Shown: positions 6,769 through 14,587 of the stretch, in pieces
How the letters are laid out: every line of letters starts with the position of its first letter
Numbering within the stretch: the first letter of the stretch is position 1
Program-made: the position numbers and the translations under genes
Assembly (NCBI GenBank): GCA_964570285.1
Contig: CAZMXP010000062.1
Location: 1 to 26,511 of the forward strand
DNA length: 26,511 nt
Reading direction: 5' to 3'
DNA from: CAZMXP01 sp964570285
Lineage (GTDB): Bacteria; Planctomycetota; PLA2
Notes under the pieces: generated by a model
The model's database searches: none
What the model was told of the DNA's origin: nothing
The model's input: only the letters and a program-made list of their open reading frames with translations

Positions 6769-6863
6769 GGCGGAGCCAGGCTCATTAGTTCCGCTCTGCA
6801 AGGCCTGCCTTACATGCTGGCCCACCAACCAAGAGCGGTACTAATGAGCCAGGCTCCGCCCTC
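6769..6863. repeat. 95-bp palindromic repeat element, copy 2
   Basis: It matches 2637-2731 over 95 bp with one substitution (G at 6802 for A at 2670). It has the same arms and the same orientation of the central segment. It begins 14 bp after the HEAT/Sel1 stop and ends 20 bp before the stop of vapC, which runs the other way. Like copy 1 it therefore fills a convergent intergenic gap. The similarity stops at both ends of the palindrome, so the two copies were not made by duplication of flanking genes. Confidence 0.9.
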
Positions 6864-6882
6864 CTAACGGTCGGACGCACCT

Positions 6883-7317
6883 CTAGCCCCGGAAGGGATC
6901 GCGCGCCCGGACGCCGCCGAAGCGCGCGAAGTCGCGGTCGGCGGTCCAGAGCTCGCTGACGCCGTGCTCCACGACGAGGGCGGCGATGTGGGCGTCATGC
7001 ACCAGATTGCCGGACACGCTCCCCGCGCGAGCGAGGCGCGCCATCTGCGCCCGGTGCGACGGACCTTCGCCGAGGAGCACGAGGGTCGGCGAGTCGAGAA
7101 GGGACTCGAGCCCCGCGAGCGCCGCTTCGAGGTCGGTGGGCGGATCGAAGACCTTCGGATGCGTGACGACGCGGAGGTACTCGTAGATGCAGGGCCACGG
7201 AATGGCCCAAGGCTCGTCGCCGTTCGCGAGCCGATGCAGCAGCGCCTTCGCCTTCGCGTGATGAGGCGCTTCGCGGCGCCTCGCATAGACTAGGACATTG
7301 GTATCGAGGGCGATCAT
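6883..7317 (-). CDS. vapC: VapC-type PIN-domain ribonuclease toxin
   Basis: This 144-aa PIN-domain protein shows the conserved acidic residues of VapC nucleases: D5 in MIALDTNVLVY, a Glu in WPCIYEYLRVVTH (E46), D108 in NLVHDAHIAAL and D127 in LWTADRDFARF. These coordinate metal for RNA cleavage; known VapCs cut tRNA or rRNA. The length is normal. It starts at ATG 7317, which overlaps the antitoxin stop in an ATGA sequence, so translation is coupled. It converges on the HEAT/Sel1 gene across a 95-bp palindrome. The variant with VTHPKVFDPP after the second acidic residue is common in TA-type PIN proteins. Confidence 0.93.
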   Translation of the reverse strand: MIALDTNVLVYARRREAPHHAKAKALLHRLANGDEPWAIPWPCIYEYLRVVTHPKVFDPPTDLEAALAGLESLLDSPTLVLLGEGPSHRAQMARLARAGSVSGNLVHDAHIAALVVEHGVSELWTADRDFARFGGVRARDPFRG

Positions 7318-7550
7318 CCGCGCCCGTCCATCAGATCGAAGAGAGCATCCCGATCGTCCAACCGGACGCCGGGCCGGAGACGGCCCCGGTCGGTCGGCCA
7401 GGAGAGGCTGTAGGAGCTGCGCCTCCTCGGCCTTCCGAGGAAGTGGCGCAGGGCCGCCTCGACGACGGCGCGCAGCGTGGTCTTCTCGAGGCTCGCGCGC
7501 CGCTTCGCCTCCCGCAGGATCTCGTCGTTGATGTCGAGGGTGGTCCGCAT
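7314..7550 (-). CDS. vapB: VapB-type antitoxin
   Basis: This 78-aa protein begins MRTTLDINDEILREAKRRAS and continues LEKTTLRAVVEAALRHFL, the ribbon-helix-helix pattern of VapB/type II antitoxins. Its Trp/Arg-rich C-terminus (SWPTDRGRLRPGVRLDDRDALFDLMD) is the part that usually occupies the VapC active site. ATG 7550 is chosen because the conserved domain starts there; another in-frame ATG lies 12 nt upstream at 7562. There is no Shine-Dalgarno sequence, and an AT-rich GATATGCT stretch lies just upstream, so a leaderless or short-leader transcript is likely. It is the first gene of a two-gene operon. Confidence 0.88.
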   Translation of the reverse strand: MRTTLDINDEILREAKRRASLEKTTLRAVVEAALRHFLGRPRRRSSYSLSWPTDRGRLRPGVRLDDRDALFDLMDGRG

Positions 7551-7683
7551 GCATAAAAGCATATCATCCGTTACATCAGTGTGCTCCGGTTCGCGGACAC
7601 GCTGCCCGCCCCCGAGTGCCCTCCCCGGGGGAATGCTGGCGAAGGCGCTGAAATGGCGGCGCCAGACGCGGCAGAATAGGTGG

Positions 7684-7962
7684 GTGGGCGAGACCCCGGA
7701 GACCCTCTGGCGGATGTGGCGGACGGCGCGCGATCCGCGCGCGTTCGAGACGGTCGTGCGCCCGCACCTGCGGTTCGCGTTCGACCTCGCCCGCCGGTCG
7801 GGCTGCGGCGCCGCGGACGCCGACGACGTCGTCCAGGAGTCGGCCGTCGTCCTCGCCCGCGCGAAGGGGGAGGGGCCCGCCCGGGCGGGCGTCCGCGCAT
7901 GGCTGGGACGGGTCGTACGGATCCAGTCGCACACGCAGCGGCAGGAGGGGCGATACTCATGA
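7684..7962 (+). pseudogene. Truncated ECF sigma factor (region 2 only)
   Basis: The 92-aa product starts with GTG 7684 and reads like sigma region 2: DPRAFETVVRPHLRFAFDLA, then the core-binding segment GAADADDVVQESAVVLARA and WLGRVVR, where full-length ECF factors continue into the linker and region 4. Here the frame runs only 12 more residues (IQSHTQRQEGRYS) and stops. Region 4, needed to bind the -35 element, is missing. Immediately before the next gene, the other frame reads AHAAAGGAIL, joining smoothly to that gene's membrane anchor. This fits a deletion plus frameshift near 7921-7935 in an original sigma factor with a membrane-anchored C-terminal extension, a layout I associate with Planctomycetota. 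It may still make a region-2 peptide. Confidence 0.65.
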
Positions 7963-9494
7963 CGGCGGCAGCGAAGGCGGCGGCGGCGGCGGTGATCGCC
8001 TCGGCGGCGACCGCGACGGTGATCCTCGGGACGGGCATGGAGGGCGGGGAACGCACCGCCGCGCGCTCTGCCGCGGTGGAGCGCCCCCGCGCCGGCATCG
8101 CCGAACGAAGCCCGATGGATGGCCTTCTGGCCACTCCCGCGGAGATGGAGTTCCTGCGGGCGGCGCTCGCCACGGAGCGGGCCCGGCGCGCGGACGCGAC
8201 GATCCGCGCAGAGGACAGCGGCCTCGACATCCTCCGCCGCGTCGTCGAGAGCGGCGCGGACGTCACGGATCTCCTCCGGGACTACGACAGTGCGCGTTCG
8301 CACGTGCGGCCGCGAGCCGGCCCCATCGCGAGGATCGAGGCGACGGGCGACCTGACGCCGGTAGACCTGTCGAAAGCCGCAGCGGGATCGGTCGTCGTCG
8401 AGTTCGGTCCGGGCACCTTTCGCCTCGACCGGTCGGACTGGCACAACCTGCGCGAGAACACGGAGAGCCTCGAGGTGCGCGGCGCCGGCATGGATCGAAC
8501 GACACTGGTCGCCACCAGCGGCGGGCTTTTCCATGTCGTGAAGGCGCTGGTGCACCTGCGCGTCGCGGACCTCACGTTCGATGGCGGCGAGAGGGAAGAT
8601 CTGATCCTCGACATACGGGGAGAGGCGGCGGCGGCGTTCGAACGGGTCCGTTTCCGCGCCGCGGGGTCGGTCATGGCGATGGGCGGCGCGTTCCTGCTCT
8701 TCCAAGGATGCGAGTTCCTCGGGGGATTCGGAAGCTCGACAAACGAGTGTGCGCTCTCGGCGCGCGGCGACGTGATTGCCGGGTTCCAAGGCTGCCTCTT
8801 CTCCGAGATCGCCCCGGTGCTGATGGGTTGGTCCGGTGCCGCGCGCGGTTCGGTCGTGCAACTGGAGGGATGCACCTTCGAGAACTCCTCGCTCGCGGAC
8901 TCGCGCCTCCTCCACCGTGATCGTCCCGAGTTCGTCGTGCGCGTGCGCGGCGGGAGGGTCCACTTCGGCGCATCCGACCTCCCCGAGGCCGAGCGGCTCA
9001 ACACCTGGGGAGCGGGATACGCCGCCGAGCTCACCGCGACGCAGTTCGGGCCGGAGATCCCGCGCTGCACGATCGGGGATCTACTCCGCGTGCTCGAGCG
9101 CTATCGCGCCGCCGACGGCTCGCTGGCGGGCGCGATCCAGCTCGTGGCGGCGAATCGCGCCGGCGCCGAGATGTTCTGGATCTGGCCCGTCGGGCCCGAC
9201 GGGGCCCAAAGGAACCCGATCATCGTGCGGCTTCGGGACGGCGGGCTCGAGGAGCTACCGCGGGGACGCCGCGGCTCCCCCGGTACGGGCGACCTGAGCC
9301 TCGTCACGCGCTGCAAGCCGATCGCCGAATTGCTGCGGGGGGCCAGCCTCGCACCGGACATGGGCTGCACAAGGGTCTCGTACGCGGTCATGCACACCAA
9401 CGGCGAAGCGCGCGGAGTGCTGCACGTCGGCGACTCGTGGCCGGCCAAGACGGTTCTCGACGGCGTCACCGGGGAGCGGATCCGAACGCCCTGA
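7959..9494 (+). CDS. Membrane-anchored parallel beta-helix protein (former sigma-factor extension?)
   Basis: This 511-aa protein begins with MTAAAKAAAAAVIASAATAT, a single hydrophobic anchor (about 5-26), followed by a helical linker and then a region of about 150-430 that reads as right-handed parallel beta-helix turns (VVVEFGPGTFRLDRSD, LRVADLTFDGGEREDLILDI, FLLFQGCEFLGGFG, VVQLEGCTFENSSLADS). No catalytic residues of pectate lyases or glycosidases are evident. The C-terminal third is mixed alpha/beta and unrecognised. AGGAGGGG ends 8 nt before the ATG, which supports the start. The ATG overlaps the TGA of the truncated sigma factor (ATGA). It may have been the extracytoplasmic sensor part of that regulator; now it stands as a separate protein. 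Confidence 0.75.
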   Translation: MTAAAKAAAAAVIASAATATVILGTGMEGGERTAARSAAVERPRAGIAERSPMDGLLATPAEMEFLRAALATERARRADATIRAEDSGLDILRRVVESGADVTDLLRDYDSARSHVRPRAGPIARIEATGDLTPVDLSKAAAGSVVVEFGPGTFRLDRSDWHNLRENTESLEVRGAGMDRTTLVATSGGLFHVVKALVHLRVADLTFDGGEREDLILDIRGEAAAAFERVRFRAAGSVMAMGGAFLLFQGCEFLGGFGSSTNECALSARGDVIAGFQGCLFSEIAPVLMGWSGAARGSVVQLEGCTFENSSLADSRLLHRDRPEFVVRVRGGRVHFGASDLPEAERLNTWGAGYAAELTATQFGPEIPRCTIGDLLRVLERYRAADGSLAGAIQLVAANRAGAEMFWIWPVGPDGAQRNPIIVRLRDGGLEELPRGRRGSPGTGDLSLVTRCKPIAELLRGASLAPDMGCTRVSYAVMHTNGEARGVLHVGDSWPAKTVLDGVTGERIRTP

Positions 9495-9534
9495 CCCCTC
9501 CCCGCGCCCCACCCCATCACGCCGCGGGACCGGG

Positions 9535-11433
9535 TCACTTGAGCGAGGCGGCCTTCTCCGAGAGTGCGTAGATACAGACCGTCCCGTCGGCGCAGGCGGC
9601 GTAGAGGCGCTCGCCGACCCATGCGGCGGCGCGGATCTCGGCGTCGGTCGGGATCGAGTCGGTCTCGGTGCCGGTCCGCGCGTCGCAGATCGTCAGCCGC
9701 CGACCCTTGCCGCCGCTGGCGAGGCGGGCGCCGTCGGGGGAGAACGCGACCGCGTTCGCATCGCGCTCGACCTCGAAGCGCGGGGTTCCCGCGGGGGCGT
9801 CCCAGACCCTCAGCGCATCCTTCGCCACGGCCGCGAGGGCAGAGCCGTCGGCGCTCGCGGCGACCGCCCGCACGGGGGCGCCGCTCTCGAGGACGACGCG
9901 CTTCTCCCCCGAGGCGGGGTCGAAGAGCGCCACCTGCCCGTCGTCGGCGCCGCAGGCGAGGAGGCCGGACCCGGAGAGACAGGCGATCGACTCGAAGTGG
10001 CGCCTCTCTTCGATCCACGCGCGGAGGAGCGTCCCGCGCGCCGTGTCGTAGGTCTCGACTCGCCGGCCGCGCGCGGCCGCGATCCACGCGCCGCCGGGGC
10101 CGACGGCGAGCCCGTGCGCCCATCCCTGCTCCGGGCAGTCGATCTGCCGCAGGCTCGCGCCGTCGGGGCCCGACCAGAGATGGAGCCTGTCCGCGAGTCC
10201 GGCGCCGACGAGCCACGCGCCGTCGGGCGCGACCGCGAGGGCCTCGACGGTCTGCCCGGGACTCTCGAGGGCGCGCGAGGCCCCGGGGGACCAACGGCGC
10301 ACGGTGTCGTCGGCGCTGGACGTGGCGCACCAGCGCCCCGCGGGATCGACGGCGATCGCCTTCACCTCGCGCGTGTGGCCCGAATGCCGCACGAGCCTCT
10401 CGCCGCCGTCGGTGCGCCAGAGCGCGACCTGCCTGCCGTCCCCGCCCGACGCGATCCAGCTCCCGTCCGGCGAGAACGCGATCGCGTGGATCCGCCACAG
10501 CTCGGTTGCCAGTGTGGCAAGCAGCTCCCCCTTCGCCGGATCCCAGATCCGGATCGTGCCCTCCGGTGTGTTGTCCAGCGCCCAGGTGCCGTCCCAGCTC
10601 CCGGTGACGATGCGCCGCCCGTCGGGGTGCCAGGCGATCGCGCCGATCGGCAGGCGGTCCCTCTCGAGATCCTTGAGCCGCTTCATCGTGTCGAGCTCCC
10701 AGACGCGGGCGCCCGAGTCCTGCGCGCCCGAGACGAGCAGGCGGCCGTCGGGGCTCACCGCGAGCGCGAGGATCGTCGCCGGGTGGATCGTCTCCGAGCG
10801 CGGCTCGCCCTCCGGGCCGAAGACCCAGACCGTCCCCGCGCCGTTCCCGGCGACGATGCGCGATCCGTCCGCGCTGGCGGCGACGCACGTCAGGCCGCTG
10901 CCGGCCTTCAGCACGCGCAGACAGGCCCCCGTCGCGGCGTCGAAGACGCGGACGCCGCCCCCCTCGTCGGCCGAGACGATGCGCCTGCCGTCCCGCGTGA
11001 AGACCGCGTCGACGACTCGCGCCTCGTGGCCGGCGAGCGGCCTCGACTCCATGACCGGCGCGAGGGAGAGGAGAGAGAGTCCGTCGCCGGCGACGAGCAG
11101 CGCGGTGCCGCCGGGAGCGAAGGCGACCGTGCGCGCGGGCAGCGCGATCTCGCCGATCTCGCGCCCGGTCTCCCTCTCCCAGAGGCGGACGATCCCGTCG
11201 CCGCACGCCGACGCGATCGTGCGGCCGTCACCGGAGACCGACACCGACCGCACCCGCTCCGGGTGCTTCAGGCGCCGGTCCCCGAGCAGGTCGACCCATC
11301 TCAGGCGGCCCGATCCCGACCGGACGAGGCGCTCCGGCGGGGTACCCGCGAAGTTCCGGGAGATCCAATCCCCCTCCTGCGCGCTCGCGACCGTCGCGAG
11401 CAGGAGGAGGAGACAGGGGGCGCGGGGGCACAT
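9535..11433 (-). CDS. Secreted WD40-repeat protein
   Basis: This 632-aa protein carries a signal peptide (MCPRAPCLLLLLATVASAQ) and then about a dozen WD40 blades from residue 50 to the end. Examples are VSVSGDGRTIASACGDGIVR, IAWHPDGRRIVTGSWDGTW, IAFSPDGSWIASGGDGRQVA and VAFSPDGARLASGGKGRRLT, with the SxDGxxIxSGxxDGxVRLWD pattern. Twelve to fourteen blades suggest two stacked propellers. Proteins of this kind serve as extracytoplasmic binding platforms; no enzymatic domain is fused. It is a single-gene unit, divergent from the DUF378 gene (62-bp gap) and convergent with the beta-helix gene (40-bp gap). TAACGT about 8 nt before the ATG may be the -10 box. Confidence 0.92.
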   Translation of the reverse strand: MCPRAPCLLLLLATVASAQEGDWISRNFAGTPPERLVRSGSGRLRWVDLLGDRRLKHPERVRSVSVSGDGRTIASACGDGIVRLWERETGREIGEIALPARTVAFAPGGTALLVAGDGLSLLSLAPVMESRPLAGHEARVVDAVFTRDGRRIVSADEGGGVRVFDAATGACLRVLKAGSGLTCVAASADGSRIVAGNGAGTVWVFGPEGEPRSETIHPATILALAVSPDGRLLVSGAQDSGARVWELDTMKRLKDLERDRLPIGAIAWHPDGRRIVTGSWDGTWALDNTPEGTIRIWDPAKGELLATLATELWRIHAIAFSPDGSWIASGGDGRQVALWRTDGGERLVRHSGHTREVKAIAVDPAGRWCATSSADDTVRRWSPGASRALESPGQTVEALAVAPDGAWLVGAGLADRLHLWSGPDGASLRQIDCPEQGWAHGLAVGPGGAWIAAARGRRVETYDTARGTLLRAWIEERRHFESIACLSGSGLLACGADDGQVALFDPASGEKRVVLESGAPVRAVAASADGSALAAVAKDALRVWDAPAGTPRFEVERDANAVAFSPDGARLASGGKGRRLTICDARTGTETDSIPTDAEIRAAAWVGERLYAACADGTVCIYALSEKAASLK

Positions 11434-11495
11434 GGCGTCACGTTAGCACGGGCGACGTTCCAGTCGCGGGCGGGGCGCAGCCGAACCAATAGGGG

Positions 11496-11687
11496 ATGAA
11501 GGCACTCTTCGCGCTGCTCGCGGCGTTCGGCGCCCTCAACTGGGTGGCCCTGTCGATGTTCGGCAAGGACGCCCTGACGCTGACGGTGGGGTCGGGGCGC
11601 ACGACGGGCGCCGACGCGCTCCGCATCGTGGTGGGCCTCGCCGCCATCGGCCTGCTCGCCTCCACCTTCAAGACGAAGAAGGGGTAG
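11496..11687 (+). CDS. DUF378-like small membrane protein
   Basis: This 63-aa protein has two hydrophobic helices (about 3-21 and 43-57) joined by a polar loop. The pattern ALLAAFGALNWVALSMFGKD and DALRIVVGLAAIGLLAS matches the short DUF378 family, in which GxLNWxLVG in the first helix and a VGLAGL-like stretch in the second are typical. The function of the family is unknown. GGGG lies directly before the ATG, a poor spacing for a Shine-Dalgarno sequence. It ends 62 bp before the HD-GYP gene, which has its own promoter-like element, so the two may be transcribed separately. Confidence 0.8.
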   Translation: MKALFALLAAFGALNWVALSMFGKDALTLTVGSGRTTGADALRIVVGLAAIGLLASTFKTKKG

Positions 11688-11708
11688 GGCCCCCGACCGC
11701 CGGACCGC

Positions 11709-11736
11709 TCAAGTTCCCGGCGGAAACCGCCAATAA
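11709..11736 (+). promoter_or_regulatory. FliA (sigma-28)-like promoter of the HD-GYP gene
   Basis: TCAAGTTC at 11709-11716 and GCCAATAA at 11729-11736 are separated by 12 bp. The FliA consensus is TAAAGTTT, 11 bp, GCCGATAA, so 13 of 16 box positions agree and the spacing is one longer. A small GGCGG-AAA-CCGCC dyad lies in the spacer. Transcription would start near 11743, which leaves almost no leader for the GTG at 11750 and about 25 nt for the ATG at 11768. Confidence 0.45.
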
Positions 11737-11749
11737 GGGGTAGGGCGCA

Positions 11750-12898
11750 GTGCGCCCATACAGGGAAATGCCGGGCCCCTATCGCATCCTCGTCGTCGAC
11801 GACGAGCCCATGATCCGCGAGATCCTGCGCGAGACGCTCGAGCAGGAGGGGCACCGTTGCGCCGAGGCGGAGAACGGCAAGGTCGCCTGCGAGCGGATCG
11901 GGCAGGAGCCGTTCGACCTCGTGCTGACCGACGTGAAGATGCCCGTCATGGACGGCTTCACGCTGATGAAGAACCTCGGCGCGATGACCGACCAGCTCCC
12001 GATCATCGTGATCACGTCGTTCAGCGACATCGACGTCGCGGTGGACGCGATCCGGCTCGGCGCCTACGACTACATCGTCAAGCCCTTCAACATCTCGCAG
12101 GTGACGATCTCGGTGCGGCGCGCGCTGGAGCGGCGCCGCCTGCTGCTCGAGAACATCCAGTACAAGAAGAGCCTCGAGACCAAGGTCGTCGAGAAGACGA
12201 TCGACCTGATCCGCAAGAACAAGACGCTCGAGCAGCAGGCGCAACTGCTCGAGGACCTGCTGCGCGACCTGCGCGAGTCCTACGACGCCACCCTCGACGC
12301 GATGGTCAGCGCCATCGAGTCGCGCGACTGCGAGACCAAGCACCACTGCCGCCGCGTGCAGTCCTACGCGGTGCTGCTCGGCCAGCGCATGGGCATGACG
12401 CCGGAGCAGCTGATGGACCTCTCCTACGGCGCGCTGCTGCACGACGTCGGCAAGATCGGCGTGCCCGACAGCATCCTGCTCAAGCCCGGCAAGCTCACCG
12501 AGGACGAGTGGTCGACGATGCGCACGCACACGCTGATCGGCTACAAGATGATCTCGCGCATCAAGTTCCTGAAGGGCGCGGCCGACATCGTGCTCTACCA
12601 CCACGAGCGGTGGGACGGCCGCGGCTACCCCTACGGCATCGCGGGCAACGACATCCCGCTCGGCGCGCGCATCTTCAGCGTCATCGACTCCCTCGACGCG
12701 ATCACGAGCAAGCGCACCTACAAGGAGGCGATCCCGCTCGAGAACGCGCGCAAGGAGATCGAGCGGTGTGCCGGCGCGCAGTTCGACCCGGCGGTCGTGC
12801 GCGAGTTCATGAAGATCGCCGACACGGACCTCCTCGAGGCGCGCAGCCGGGCCGAGGCGACGTCGCAGGCGACCTCGCTCGAGCTCGCGCGCGCATGA
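11750..12898 (+). CDS. Response regulator with HD-GYP phosphodiesterase domain
   Basis: This 382-aa cytoplasmic protein has a receiver domain (about 12-128: acidic pair in VVDDEP, phospho-acceptor D61 in LVLTDVKMP, switch T89 and K111 in YIVKPFN), a helical connector (about 130-185) and an HD-GYP domain (about 185-350). Key residues are H231-D232 in LLHDVGKIGVPD, HHERWDGRGYP at 284-294 and the RIFSVIDSLDAITSKR segment. Members hydrolyse cyclic di-GMP, controlled by phosphorylation. All metal-binding residues expected for an active enzyme appear present. GTG 11750 has weak G-rich signals upstream; ATG 11768 (MPGPYRILVVDDE) is an alternative start. A FliA-like promoter precedes it, suggesting a motility link. 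The stop overlaps the VanZ-like gene (ATGA). No histidine kinase is in the window. Confidence 0.95.
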   Translation: MRPYREMPGPYRILVVDDEPMIREILRETLEQEGHRCAEAENGKVACERIGQEPFDLVLTDVKMPVMDGFTLMKNLGAMTDQLPIIVITSFSDIDVAVDAIRLGAYDYIVKPFNISQVTISVRRALERRRLLLENIQYKKSLETKVVEKTIDLIRKNKTLEQQAQLLEDLLRDLRESYDATLDAMVSAIESRDCETKHHCRRVQSYAVLLGQRMGMTPEQLMDLSYGALLHDVGKIGVPDSILLKPGKLTEDEWSTMRTHTLIGYKMISRIKFLKGAADIVLYHHERWDGRGYPYGIAGNDIPLGARIFSVIDSLDAITSKRTYKEAIPLENARKEIERCAGAQFDPAVVREFMKIADTDLLEARSRAEATSQATSLELARA

Positions 12899-13536
12899 CG
12901 CGGCTGCTCGGCCTCTGGCTCGCGGGGGTGCTCGCGCTGACGCTCTACCCGTTCGCGCCGCTCGCGCGGGTCGCTCGTCCGCTCACGTGGGCGGGCGCGG
13001 CGCACCCGTCGCTGCTCGCCTTCGACATCGTCGCCAACGTGCTCCTGTTCGTGCCGCTCGGCGCGCTCGCCCCGGGCAGGCGGACGCTGGCCGCGGGCCT
13101 GCTGCTGAGCGTCGCGATCGAGACCACCCAGGCCCTGCTGCCGCCGCGCACGCCAAGCCTGCTCGATGTCCTGGCCAACTCGCTCGGCGTCACGCTGGGC
13201 GTGCTGCTGCACGCGCCGCTGCGCCGCCTCGCGGCCCTCCGGATCGTGCTGCCGGCGGCGGTGCCGGGCGCGCTGCTCCTGCTGCCCCAGCTGGGACGGC
13301 TTGGCTACGTCTGTCCCTTCACCGCGGCGATGGTCGGGGGGCTCGGGGGGCAGGGGCTGCTGGCGCGACCCGTCGCGCTCGGGGTCGCGGCGGCCTCGGG
13401 CGTGCTCACGAGCGCGATCCTCGGGCACGGGCTCGACCCCGCGTGGCTTCTCGCCGCCCTCTCGGGCGCTCTGCTGGGCAGCGCGGAGCCGCGCCCTCTC
13501 GCCGGATCGTCGCCGGCGCGGGCCTACGAGGGGTAG
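12895..13536 (+). CDS. VanZ-like membrane protein
   Basis: This 213-aa protein has about six hydrophobic segments. The first 110 residues carry the VanZ-family signature: ANVLLFVPLGALAPG, then an acidic-polar motif SVAIETTQALLPPRTPSLLD and VLANSLGVTLGVLL. VanZ of the Tn1546 cluster gives low-level teicoplanin resistance; most homologues have no known role. The C-terminal 100 residues are an extra run of Gly/Ala/Leu-rich helices. It starts inside the stop of the HD-GYP regulator (ATGA), so the two are co-translated. Its last 13 nt overlap the end of the convergent TPR-like gene. Confidence 0.82.
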   Translation: MTRLLGLWLAGVLALTLYPFAPLARVARPLTWAGAAHPSLLAFDIVANVLLFVPLGALAPGRRTLAAGLLLSVAIETTQALLPPRTPSLLDVLANSLGVTLGVLLHAPLRRLAALRIVLPAAVPGALLLLPQLGRLGYVCPFTAAMVGGLGGQGLLARPVALGVAAASGVLTSAILGHGLDPAWLLAALSGALLGSAEPRPLAGSSPARAYEG

Positions 13537-14549
13537 AGCTCCAGCCAGCGCGGGTCCTTGCGCATGGCCGCCAGGTCGCCGTCCTCCTTCGCCCACTCCT
13601 TGAGCTTCGCGACCTTCTCGCCGACGCCCACGGCGAAGGAGAGCTTCAGTTCGGCGAAGGCCTCGTCGAGCCTGCCGAGTTTCGCGTAGGCGCAGGTGAG
13701 GTTGTAGCGGCTGTTGCTCTCCGACTCCGCGGCGTTCGCGGTGGCCTTCGAGAGATCGATCGCCCGCTTCCAGGTCGGGATCGCCTCCTCGTTGGCGCCG
13801 AGGTTGAGCTCCGCGAGGCCCCGGTAGTGGATCAGGTTCCAGCGATCCTCCGGCTCGAAACTGTCGAAGTGCTTCTCGGCGAGCAGCGCGGCGCTCAGCG
13901 CGAGCGCCGGATTCTCGAAGCCCTTCTGGCCGCTGTAGAGCGCTGCCGCCACGAGCAGAGTCGCCGGGGCGTCGGGTTCGCCGCCCTGCTGCTTCGCGAC
14001 GAGGTGCGCCGCGAAGAGCGAGTCGGAATTCTCCGCGGTGATCTTGAAGTTGCCGAGCGCCTGCTTCAGCTGCTCGCCGCTCTTCTCGGTCTTCTCCTGC
14101 ACCTGCGCGTGGACGAGGAAGCACTGGAAACCGCGCGCGACGGGACGCCACGCGTGATGGCGCTTGAATCCGGCGAGGCTCTCCTCGACATACAGCGACC
14201 AGAGGACCGGTTCGCTGCCGTGCTCGACCTCGACACGCTTCTTGCCGTCCTTCTCCCAGTTCTGCTTCAGCAGTTCGTGCCACTGGGCGCTGGTGAGCGC
14301 CTGCGGCGACTCCTGCAGGCTGATCTCGACCTCGACGCCGTCGTCGCTCCGCCCGGTGAAGAGCTGGCCGCCCGAGCCCATGCCGTAGCCGGGCGCGAGG
14401 CCCTTCGCCTCGTAGACGATGCCGAAGTACTCGTCGACGAACTTCCCCTCGACGAGCCCGCGCAGGCGCTTCTTCGCGACGGGCGCCTCGCCCTCCCCCT
14501 CGGCCATCACGAGACCCGCGAACAGCAGCACGGCAAGCGACATGCGCAT
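13524..14549 (-). CDS. Secreted TPR-like repeat protein, unknown function
   Basis: This 341-aa protein has a signal peptide (MRMSLAVLLFAGLVMAEGEG). Residues about 30-170 form a mixed domain that is not recognised (VDEYFGIVYEAKGLAPGYGM ... VEVEISLQESPQALTSAQWH). Residues about 175-335 read as tetratricopeptide-like helix pairs (LLVAAALYSGQKGFENPALA, WNLIHYRGLAELNLGANEEA, SRYNLTCAYAKLGRLDEAFA) and end with a WAKEDGDLAAMRKDPRWLEL motif seen at the end of many TPR proteins. GGAGG lies 7 nt before ATG 14549 and a TATACT box 23 nt before it, so it probably has its own promoter although it follows the VWA gene by 38 bp. Its 3' end overlaps the VanZ-like gene by 13 nt in convergent orientation. Confidence 0.82.
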   Translation of the reverse strand: MRMSLAVLLFAGLVMAEGEGEAPVAKKRLRGLVEGKFVDEYFGIVYEAKGLAPGYGMGSGGQLFTGRSDDGVEVEISLQESPQALTSAQWHELLKQNWEKDGKKRVEVEHGSEPVLWSLYVEESLAGFKRHHAWRPVARGFQCFLVHAQVQEKTEKSGEQLKQALGNFKITAENSDSLFAAHLVAKQQGGEPDAPATLLVAAALYSGQKGFENPALALSAALLAEKHFDSFEPEDRWNLIHYRGLAELNLGANEEAIPTWKRAIDLSKATANAAESESNSRYNLTCAYAKLGRLDEAFAELKLSFAVGVGEKVAKLKEWAKEDGDLAAMRKDPRWLELYPS

Positions 14550-14571
14550 CGGCGATCCTCCCAGGGAGGGA

Positions 14572-14577
14572 AGTATA
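14572..14577 (-). promoter_or_regulatory. Probable -10 box for the TPR-like gene
   Basis: GATATACT on the minus strand contains the hexamer TATACT at 14577-14572. It lies 22 nt upstream of the ATG, leaving room for a short leader with the GGAGG ribosome-binding site. No convincing -35 hexamer is visible at the usual distance. Confidence 0.4.
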
Positions 14578-14587
14578 TCGCGCGTCG

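Noticed and set aside
9997..11499. Plus-strand open frame of 500 codons opposite the WD40 gene
   Set aside because: Low-complexity Arg/Ala/Pro/Asp composition, no start signals, and periodicity only reflects the WD40 repeats on the other strand.
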